64,000 nt of DNA. Origin: Musa acuminata AAA Group. Its lineage: Eukaryota; Streptophyta; Magnoliopsida; Zingiberales; Musaceae. Positions 55,406 to 64,000 of the stretch are shown here, piece by piece. A program made the position numbers and the translations under genes. The stretch covers positions 15,481,501 through 15,545,500 of the forward strand of contig NC_088359.1 in NCBI RefSeq assembly GCF_036884655.1, in the 5' to 3' direction. The notes below the pieces were generated by a model that saw only the letters and a program-made list of their open reading frames with translations, was not told the origin of the DNA and ran no database searches. Position 1 is the stretch's first letter. Each line of letters begins with the position of its first letter.

Positions 55406-57935
55406 AAAACTAAACCATCGCAAGCTAGGAGCAAGAGATGGTACCTTGATAGTGGATGCTCAAGGCATATGACCGGAAATCCATCTCAATTCTCTAAGCT
55501 CACTAGCATAGACGAAGGATATGTCACCTTCGGAGACAACAACAAGGGTAAAATCATTGGCAAAGGAACCATAGGTAACAAATCCAACTTCTCTATTGAA
55601 GATGTTTTGCTAGTTGATGGTTTAAAACATAACCTCTTGAGCATTAGTCAATTATGTGATAAAGGATATATTATAAGATTTGAATCTAATGCTTGCATCA
55701 TTGAAAAACCACACAAAAATATATCTATGATTGCATTGAAACAAAATAACGTATACACTATTGACATCAATGATTTGTGTAATGAAATGTGTTTTTCTGC
55801 TTTGAATGAGGATGCTTGGATATGGCATAGAAGATTAGGTCATGCTAGCATGAAACTAATCACTCAAATATCATCCAAAGAACTTGTAAGAGGAATTCCT
55901 CATATCAAGTTCATCAAAGATAATGTATGTGATGCTTGCCAATTAGGTAAACAAATTAAGAGTAGCTTCAAATCTAAAAATCAAATAAGCACCTCTAGGC
56001 CCTTACAATTGATCCATATGGACTTGTTCGGACCAATCTCCACATCAAGCCTAGGAGGTAGCAAATACGCCTTCGTCATCGTGGATGACTATAGCAGATA
56101 CACATGGACTTACTTCTTAAAACAGAAAAGTGAGTGCCTTAGATCTTTTACCAAGTTTTGCAAACTTGTTCAGAATGAGAAAGGGTCTATGATTTCATCA
56201 ATTAGAAGTGATCATGGTGGTGAATTTCAAAACCATGATTTCCAGAAATTTTGTGAACTCAATGGATACAACCATAATTTCTCTACTCCTAGAAATCCTC
56301 AACAAAATGGAGTTGTAGAAAGAAAAAATCGAAATTTACAAGAAATGGCAAGAACCATGTTGAATGAACACAACCTACCCAAATATTTTTGGGCCGAAGC
56401 CGTAAATACTGCATGCTACATTTTGAATAGAGTTTTAGTAAGACCTCTACTATCCAAAACTCCCTATGAGTTATGGAACAATAAAAAACCCAATGTTTCA
56501 TATTTTAATGTCTTTGGGTGTAAGTGTTTTATCTTAAATGAAAAGGACAACTTAGGAAAATTTGATGCTAAATCCGATGAAGGAATCTTTCTTGGTTATT
56601 CTACTATTTCTAAGGCCTTTCGTATCTTCAATAAAAGAACTTTAATTATCGAAGAATCCGTTCATGTTGTTTTCAATGAGATTTTCGAAATCACGAAAAA
56701 TGATCTTGACGAAGATGTTAATTTTGATTCCTTGAATTTAAATGAAACCCCTTCTCCAACTAGCAACTTGGATGCATCCACTCCCGAAATATCCTTACCC
56801 AAGGATTGGAAGTATGTAGATGCTCATCCCAAGGAGCTAATCTTAGGAGACACGTCAAAGGGGGTTCAAACACGATCTTCTCTTAAAACTTTTTGTGCAA
56901 ACGCCGCCTTTCTCTCCCAAATTGAACCCAAATGCGTTGACGAAGCCATGAAAGATGATTCATGGATTATCGCAATGCAAGATGAATTGAATCAATTTGA
57001 GAGAAATGAGGTGTGGAAGCTTGTTCCTAGGCCAAATGACCATTTAGTTATTGGTACTAAATGGGTTTTCAGAAACAAGCAAGATGAAAATGGTATCGTG
57101 GTTAAAAATAAGGCTAGATTAGTGGCCAAAGGTTTCAACCAAGAAGAAGGTATCGATTACGAAGAAACCTTCGCACCTGTGGCTCGATTGGAAGCCATAA
57201 GGATGCTCTTTGCCTACGCTAGTAGTAATAATTTTAAGTTATTTCAAATGGATGTTAAAAGCGCTTTTCTAAATGGCTTTATTTCCGAAGAAGTTTATGT
57301 TGAACAACCTCCTGGATTTGAAAATAATAGCCTCCCTAATCATGTGTTTAGATTAACTAAAGCTCTCTATGGTTTAAAACAAGCCCCAAGGGCTTGGTAT
57401 GAGAGACTTAGTTCTTTTCTTATCAAAAATAACTTTACAAAAGGCAAGGTTGATACTACATTGTTTATAAAAAATTTTGAAAATAATTTTCTCATTGTTC
57501 ATATTTATGTTGATGATATTATCTTTGGCTCTACAAATGAATCTCTTTGTGAATCTTTTGCTAAAACTATGAGTCTTGAATTCGAAATGAGCTTAATGGG
57601 AGAATTAACATTCTTCTTAGGTTTACAAATCAAACAACCAAGCAATGGCATCTTTATTAGTCAAACTAAATATGCCATGAATTTATTAAAAAGGTTTAAT
57701 ATGAACAACTCAAAGGCTAGTAACACTCCTATGAGCACCTCCACTAAGTTAGAAATTGATGAAAGTGGAGAAAGCTTTGATCAAAAAACTTATAGGGGTA
57801 TGATAGTAAGTTTACTTTACCTTACTGCCACCAGACCAGACATCATGTTCAGTGTAGGACTTTGTGCTAGATTTCAATCAAACCCTAAGATATCTCATCT
57901 CAAAGCAGTTAAAAGAATACTTAGATATCTTCACT
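55406..57935 (+). CDS. pol: SIRE-like copia Pol: protease, integrase, reverse transcriptase
   Basis: Pol matures the proteins, copies RNA to DNA and integrates it. The frame is open from just after the gag TAG; the first Met is at 55469, so readthrough or an internal start is needed. Protease: [10 protein letters not shown] at 55448. Integrase: zinc-binding HRRLGH...CDACQLG (about 55825-55940), catalytic Asp in HMDLFGPI, second Asp in IRSDHGGEF, Glu in NGVVERKNR, followed by the copia block [28 protein letters not shown] and [25 protein letters not shown], and the catalytic YVDD in [12 protein letters not shown] (about 57510). All motifs are present and 843 codons are open. It ends where RNase H is deleted. 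Confidence 0.9.
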
Positions 57936-58379
57936 GGCTGTAGACTAGATAGAAAAAGCACATCAGGATCATGTCAATTTTTAGGACAAGCCCTTGTTTC
58001 CTGGTCATCTAAGAAACAAAGCTCGGTTGCTCTATCAACAACCGAAGCTGAATATATTGTAGCAAGTGCATGCTGTGCACAAGTTGTATGGATGAAAAAC
58101 ACTTTAGAAGATTACAAAGTTAATCTTAAAGATATTCCCATTAAATGTGATAACACGAGTGCAATATGCTTAACTAAGAATCCTATACAACACTCAAGAA
58201 CAAAACATATTGATATTAGATATCACTTTATACGAGATCATGTCACTAATCATGACGTAACCATAGAGTTCATTGATACAAAACATCAACTAGCTGATAT
58301 TTTTACAAAACCTCTAAGTGAAGAACAATTTGATTTCATTCGAAGAGAATTAGGAATGTTGATGTGTCCGAATAGATAA
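57936..58379 (+). pseudogene. Copia RNase H, 5' part deleted and out of frame
   Basis: Reads [17 protein letters not shown], then STTEAEYIVASACCAQVVW and KCDNTSAICLTKNPIQHSRT, to a stop after LMCPNR. The segment that normally links RYLKG to SDADFAG (about 30 residues, with the first catalytic Asp) is missing, and the reading frame changes at the junction (57931-57936). RNase H is therefore inactive in this copy. Confidence 0.85.
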
Positions 58380-59206
58380 TTTTGTTAAAATTATTTTTCG
58401 GACTATATTGAATAATCAAATCACTTGATTGCCATGTTTCTATGATTATATGTGAAAATCTGCAACGAAATCTTGTCCGAATGCATCTTATTTATTCGAA
58501 TGCTATAAAACAGATTTTCTCGTACACTTTCATGAAAAATAAGTTTCTGAAATAGATTTGATGAAGTGATTCATGTGTATGTATTCCATCCTGCAAAATC
58601 TTTACATAGACAATGGATTATAACAAAAAGGGGAAGAAGTATTTAAAGCAATCTATGTAAAATTCCTCTATAAGCTTGCTATTATTATTTTCCTGGTATC
58701 ATAATTACTATGCTTTTTGTTGATGACAAAGGGGGAGATATATGAATTGATAAACACTGCCATGATTGGAAATACTATGAGTGATGCTATAAACATTGCT
58801 ATGATTATGCCATCCTTGCATCACCAAGAGATATATGAACATGTGCTAAAGTTTGCATTATGCCCTAAGTTGATATCTTATCATGTGAAGAAAATGGAAA
58901 ACTTGCTAATGTGTGCATCATGTAATAGTGCTTCACAGCTTTATATGATAATGTTCAAACTACATGATGAATAGTTACAAACACAATCATACAAACTTGA
59001 TGATGTATGTCAAGCCTTGACATCATCTTTGAAGAGATACATCATGATGAGTATCATGATAGGAGTATTGATAAGTTTAGCTGATCTAACTTATCAATAT
59101 GTCACTTGAATTCTTAGGTCTTGAATTCAAGGTTGACTTATCTCAACTATGGCATATAGACAGGGGGAGTTAAGGATAACTCCATTATCAATTGATTGTC
59201 ATCATC
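58380..59206 (+). other. 3' UTR of SIRE-like element
   Basis: Non-coding, with extra PPT-like tracts (AAAGGGGGAGATA near 58728, ACAGGGGGAGT near 59162). No env-like frame. Confidence 0.6.
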
Positions 59207-59220
59207 AAAAAGGGGGAGAT
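59207..59220 (+). other. Polypurine tract of SIRE-like element
   Basis: AAAAAGGGGGAGAT immediately before the 3' LTR. Confidence 0.85.
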
Positions 59221-61290
59221 TGTTGAATCTCGGATTTTGATGATGAAGTCAATTGTCATTTGTTGTCTAATCTATGTGTTGAGATAAGTGTGCAGGATTA
59301 ACTACGATGAAAGTTAGACAACCAGCAGGAGTTGCGCCGGAGTCAAGTTCATGATCACATTGGGAGTTCGAGAGTTCGACGGAAGTTCAGACGGTCGTCG
59401 GAGGTTCTGCGAGAACAGATCCGAGAAGTCCAGAAGCTTGCCAAGCGAAGCTCGTCGGAACTCGCCAAGTGGATCATCGCAAAGTCCAGGAGTTTGCCGG
59501 AAGTCCGTAGGAGCATCACCGAGGGTTCATCGGATGATCGACGGAAGTTCGCCGGAAGAAGCGATTGACGCACTGAAGCAAAGCTGCAGAAATTGTCTTA
59601 GATCTAATCGTAGTTAGCACGTTGACTAAGTTGGAAAATGGGAGGTGATCCCATTAGCTTAATCTTGGGGTAATTGGGCCCCTGAAAGACTGAAATTGGG
59701 CCGAATGGAGCTAACCATTCGGACCCTGATTGCACCAGGAGGTGCAACCGCCTAGGCCAGGAGGTGGCACCGCCTGGGCTAAGCCTCCCAGCGAGACTAG
59801 GCGGTGCAACCGCCCCAGCCAGGAGGTGGCACCGCCTGAGCTCAGTCTTCGAGCTAGACTGGGCGGTGCAACCTCCCTGACAGAGAGGTGGCACCGCCTG
59901 AGCTCAGTCTTCGAGCTCTGGCAGAGAGGTGCAACCGCCTCAGTCAAGAGGTGGCACCGCCTGGGGCTTAGTCTCCGAGCCAGACTCAGGAGGTGCAACC
60001 GCCCCTGACACAGAGGTGCAACCACCTGGGCTCAGTCTTCGAGCTCTGCCAGGCGGTGCAACCTCTCTAGTCAGGAGGTGCAACTGCCTGATCTCGGAAT
60101 TCCGGGATTTGATCGTTTTGAGCTCCAAATTTGGATTGGGTTGGGGCCTATAAATACCCCACCCATTCAGCACTGAAAAGATACAGACCTACATCGAATT
60201 CTTGATCTTTTCTGTGATTCTAAGAGCTCAAATTTGTGTAAAGTCCTAAAGTTCTCCTCTTTCTGTTCTTCAAGTTTTGAGTTGTAAAGAGAGGAGAGAA
60301 AGGTACTGTAAGGGTTGTCTCCTGAGCCCATCAAAAGGAGTGAATCTGTAAAAGGGCAGTTGGCCTTCGCCTATTGAAGGAAGGCCTCTAGTTGACGTCG
60401 GTGACCTCGTCGGTGGAGGAAGCCAAAAGTGGAGTAGGTCAAGACTGACCGAACCACTCTAAATCTCTGGTTTGCGTTTATTTTGAGCACTTTATCATTA
60501 CTGCAAACCTCCTACATAGCTACTGCTCTCTGTGCCTTTACGAACAAGTTTCTAAGTGCTGATCTTTCCGAATCTGCATTCAGACGTAAATCGGTGTTTT
60601 CATACATTATAGTTTACGATTACGTTTTGTAACTGCAAACTGTCTTCTGCACTTTTACGAACGAGTTTCTTTGCTGTTTACATTTACGTTTTGATTCTAT
60701 TTATAACTGCAAACTGTCTTCTGCAATTTCACGAACGAGTTTCAAGGTTTAGACGAAAATCTGCATTTAGACGTAAAACTGCATTTAGACGTAAATCGGC
60801 TTTCCTCGTACAATCATCAGATTTTAGTTTACGTTTACGTCTTGATTTCAACTGCATACTGCCTTCTGCGAGTCTACAAACGAGTTTCAAAGTTCAGACG
60901 TAAATCTGCGTTTAGACGTAAATCTGCTTTTTGCAGATTACTTTTTGTGCTGTACAATAGCAGCACACTGTCTTTATACTTTTGCTTAAATTGCACTTAG
61001 ACGCAAACTGTGTTTAGACGCAAACTGCGCTTAGACGCAATCTGCGCTTAGACGCAAACTGCGCTTAGACGCAATCTGAGCTTAGACGCAATCTGCATTT
61101 AGACGCAAACTGCGTTTAGACGCAAACTGTGTTTAGACGTAAACTGCACTTAATCATAAGTAATCTTAGAATCGGCTTTTGCATCAAAATAGTTTTTATC
61201 AAACGAACGCAGCTTTCATTTTTAATCGCTGAAAGATATCCGCTGCACTAATTCACCCCCCCCCCCCTCTTAGTGCTCTCGATCCTAACA
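59221..61290 (+). repeat. 3' LTR of SIRE-like element
   Basis: Starts TGTTGAATCTCGG and ends GATCCTAACA. TATA box at 60149-60156. Palindrome array about 59735-60095. Confidence 0.9.
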
Positions 61291-61295
61291 GAAAA
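61291..61295. repeat. TSD (GAAAA) of SIRE-like element, right copy
   Basis: Matches 42064-42068. Removing the insertion keeps the gypsy gag frame open across the site. Confidence 0.85.
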
Positions 61296-62281
61296 TATTT
61301 GATGTTTTAAATTGCCCAGATGATAAGAAGGTTTCTCTTGCTACCTTCATGCTAGAAGGAGAGGCTAAGCATTGGTGGCGAACCATGAAGAGGATTTCTG
61401 AAGCTCGACAGGAGCCAATCACTTGGAAGGTATTTACAGAAAAGTTCAATGATAAATATTTTCCAGATTGTATCAGAGAGCAGAAAGAATTGGAATTCCT
61501 GAATCTCATCCAGGGAAATTTGACAGTAGCCAAATATGAGTCTAAATTCACCGAGCTCTCTAGATTTGCCACACATATGATTGATGATGAATATAGGAAA
61601 GCAAGAAGATTTGAAAGAGGATTAAGACCGGCAATAAGAAGCCGGATATCAGCTTTAAAACTCCAAGTATACACTGAAGTAGTAGAAAGAGCTTTCATAC
61701 TTGAAAAAGACTTGGAGGAGATCTAAGAAATCAGGGACAAGAATAGAAAGGATAAGTTTGTTGGTAAAAGTAAGAGAGGAAATGAAGCAGAAAGAAGTAA
61801 CGAGAAGGTAAAGGTACCTAGATTTGAGAAAGGAACTCCATCGCAAAGAACTCTATCGTGTACAAAATGTGGACGTAATCATGAAACAAGTGAGTGTTTT
61901 TGGGTGACTGGAGCCTGTTTTGCCTGTGGAAAGTTAGATCATAAAGTCAGAGACTGCCCACTAAACAAGAAGAAAGAGCCACTACTCCCTAAGCCGACAG
62001 CCCATGCTAGAGTATATGCTATCAAAGAACAAGATTCCAGAGCCTCTGAATCAGTGGTTGAAGGTATTCTACATGTTTCTAATAGAAATGCAAAAGTTTT
62101 GTTTGATCCTGGCTCCAACTTGTCTTTTGTTTCACAATATTTTGCTTGTCACTTGGGCATTCAACCTAAACCACTAGATTATTTGCTACACGTAACTACT
62201 GTTGTTGGGGATTCCTTGACAACAAATCTGGTTTATCCTCATCTTTTCGCCGAAAGAGATATGACAAATTTAGAGGACTAA
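61296..62281 (+). pseudogene. Gypsy B gag second part, two zinc knuckles and protease
   Basis: Continues the gag of 41825-42068 with DDKKVSLATFMLEGEAKHWW, then WKVFTEKFNDKYFPDCIREQ and LTVAKYESKFTELSRFA, the core of the gypsy gag domain. One in-frame TAA (61724-61726) interrupts it. Two knuckles follow: CTKCGRNHETSEC (CX2CX3HX4C) and CFACGKLDHKVRDC. The protease (from about 62050) has LFDPGSNLSFVS, where the usual Ser/Thr after the catalytic Asp is Pro, so activity is doubtful. The frame ends at 62281, just before the PPT. RT, RNase H and integrase are absent. Confidence 0.85.
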
Positions 62282-62291
62282 ATTTTATTCT

Positions 62292-62304
62292 AAGGAGGGG
62301 AGAG
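62292..62304 (+). other. Polypurine tract of gypsy B element
   Basis: AAGGAGGGGAGAG directly before the LTR start TGTAACATCCC. Confidence 0.85.
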
Positions 62305-64000
62305 TGTAACATCCCCCATTTTTAAAAATTTAGTAAAATATTTGTTTGTAAAAATAAGGATTATTTAATAATTATTTTATATTAAATAATATTATATTAA
62401 AGTTTATGGCTAAGGACCTAAGAGTAAATATTAAAATTTTGATATGATTTATAGAATATTCGGAATTGAATAAATAAAAATAAAATAAAATAAAAATTAG
62501 TGGACATGTGTCACTAGCTAGCTTAATGATGCCACCTAAGTTTGCCCTAAGGATGACACCTAGCACTTTTCATGCATGCTTGCCACCTTGAAACTTTGCA
62601 ACTCTTGTGTTAACCAAAAGTAATTAAGTAAGAGATTAAAGGAGAAACTAAATGTAACCTTCAGATGCTGCATCCAACGTGAGTTTAAGAAGAGAAGAGA
62701 AGGGAAGAAGAAGAAGAGGAATTGAAGAAGAAGATTTGATTGAGGTTTTGCATCAACTCCCCCCATTTGGGAATCAAATTTGTTTAAGGCAAGTGTTCTA
62801 ATCTCTTCCTACAGAATTCCTAATCTTTGTTTTCCTTTTAATTCTTCATAATGCAAAAGATTTCAGCTTAGTACCAAACCGTTCTTTCCTTTTGATACAA
62901 ATCCATGAATCTGAAATTTTTTTGGTAATCTGACCTCTATTCAATGTTTCGGTCATAACATTTTGTAATAAACTCTGATTTAGACAAAACCTATTCCATT
63001 TGAAAGTAGACTCAAATATCTTTATTTTGACACTAAGATTGAATGATTCGGAGTTTAAATGCCTACTAAGACTTCTGTTTCAATTAACCCTACAGATTCT
63101 GCAAAATAGGGACTGAAATTTCTGACCTTCTATTACTAAATTGCTCATAACTCTCTAGAGAAAATTGTGAACTAAGCAAAACTTAGTTCTTTGGAAACTA
63201 GATTCGTGTATCTTTCTTTTGACATGTAGTTGGAAATTTTGAAGCATGTTTGCCTTCTGAAACTTCTGTTTAAATCGATTCTATCAAGTCTGCAAAACAG
63301 GGATGATCATTTCTGACCTTCCTTTACTCTATTTGTTGTACATTCCTGTTAATAACTCAAAAAATTATGAATCTGAGTTCATCGGAAAATAGATTGATAC
63401 AGCTTTCCAATGACACCTATTTTTAGTGATTTGGAGCATATTTGGTCACTCAAACAATTCAGAAACTATACCATTCAAATCCTATCATAATTGAAAACTT
63501 TGTTGGGATTTACCTATTCAATTTTCATCCTATTGGAAAATTGATTTCTGCTAAATTCTTCTTCAATTGAGCTTTATATTAGTCCTTTGAAGTTCTTGTA
63601 TTGTTCATCCTGAAATTATTGAATATCTGAAATTTATTATGTAATGCTTTGCTTGCATTTCCTTGTTTGATAAAGGCACATGCATATCTTCGTTGTTCCG
63701 CTTGTGCTTCTGATATGTGTCAATGTTATAATTCATACTAACCTTTTTGTACTCTGGTGTTTTGTGGGATATTATGAACCTTTGACAGAAATGGTAAAGG
63801 GAGTTATGCTTAGAGCCCGCGATTGCTCTACCGGCCCCATTGACTTCACTCAGACGTGGGTGGATGGAGCTCCTAGACGTGGGAGACTTATGCGTGGTCA
63901 TCCAGAAATGGATGGACCATATTATGTTATGATCCCACTTCACCTTCTATCTGTTTGATATAAAATTCAGAGCCGACCTAGCACTTGGGCAGGGTGAGAG
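62305..64000 (+). repeat. 3' LTR of gypsy B element, cut by the window end
   Basis: Parallel to 39026 onward at high identity. One difference is an extra short segment near 62772-62796 that the 5' LTR lacks. Confidence 0.9.

Larger units (their letters stand above)
42069..61290 (+). mobile_element. SIRE/Maximus-like copia element with nearly complete pol (split by a gag-only element)
   Basis: LTRs 42069-44238 and 59221-61290, PBS, gag (two parts), protease, integrase, RT, RNase H, 3' UTR and PPT in copia order, TSD GAAAA. The gag is split at 45315 by the 45316-54843 insertion. Without that insertion the element is about 9.7 kb. It is the only copy here with integrase and RT. It is inactive by two gag frameshifts, a TGA, the insertion and a deletion in RNase H. 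Its long LTRs, gag type and RT/integrase block choice point to the SIRE lineage; no env-like ORF is found. Confidence 0.9.
39026..64000 (+). mobile_element. Gypsy family B element (gag-protease only), runs past the window end
   Basis: 5' LTR 39026-41691, PBS, gag start 41825, rest of gag plus protease at 61296-62281, PPT 62292-62304, then 3' LTR from 62305. The gag is interrupted by the SIRE-like element 42069-61290. Between the protease and the PPT there is no RT, RNase H, integrase or chromodomain. The two LTRs are closely similar. The flank before the element is ACAGC; the matching duplication would lie beyond the window. Confidence 0.85.

Noticed and set aside
58717..58974. 85-codon frame considered as an env-like SIRE ORF
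   Set aside because: Short, no signal peptide or membrane segment, and not conserved in the 3' UTR of the carrier element.

Overview
The window is repeat DNA from a flowering plant and contains no host gene that I can support. It is a stack of LTR retrotransposons nested inside one another. The evidence is TG...CA LTR ends, primer-binding sites of the TGGTATCAGAGC (tRNA-iMet) type, polypurine tracts, gag/pol domains of Ty1-copia and Ty3-gypsy elements, and 5-bp target-site duplications (TSDs) that I could read directly. A plant is certain from the SIRE/Maximus-like copia and chromovirus-like gypsy proteins. A monocot, perhaps of the banana order, is only an impression.

Left part (1-23162). 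A minus-strand SIRE-like element runs off the left edge and ends in an LTR at 3451. It sits in an older fragment of a SIRE-like LTR (3452-3505 + 22003-22186). That LTR is also split by a minus-strand non-coding LTR element of LARD type (3506-22002). The LARD contains a plus-strand solo LTR of a gypsy family (6917-20850, TSD ACCAT). The solo LTR contains a complete minus-strand copy of the same gypsy family (7649-17231, TSD GTCGG), whose coding region is reduced to gag/PR/RT scraps.

Middle (22187-34335). Remnants of an old minus-strand copia element (gag at 22197-22421, LTR near 32063-32892) are split by a minus-strand SIRE-like element at 23168-32038 (TSD TGAAC). This element has a long intact gag. 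Most of its pol is replaced by a foreign open reading frame, probably of the 'putative plant transposon protein' type, with its own promoter-like region. A second, diverged copy of the same arrangement lies at the left edge. It also holds a 5'-truncated LINE and a perfect 54-bp hairpin. A decayed gypsy gag-PR fragment follows.

Right part (34336-64000). A gag-only, non-autonomous SIRE-like element (from 34336) is split by a gypsy element (39026 to beyond the end) that keeps gag and protease but no RT or integrase. Its gag is split by a SIRE-like element with a largely complete pol (42069-61290, TSD GAAAA). That gag is in turn split by a second gag-only element (45316-54843, TSD GATTT), which has become an LTR-int-LTR-int-LTR tandem array. 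The middle LTR of the array is a visible recombinant of the two outer ones.

Functionally, only the 42069-61290 copy encodes most of a replication machinery, and its gag and RNase H are broken. The gag-only and ORF-carrying relatives share its PBS and its LTR core, so they probably moved using enzymes from such autonomous copies. Long open frames in the purine-rich LTRs (about 7000-7750, 10100-11600, 15700-18300) are low-complexity artefacts.
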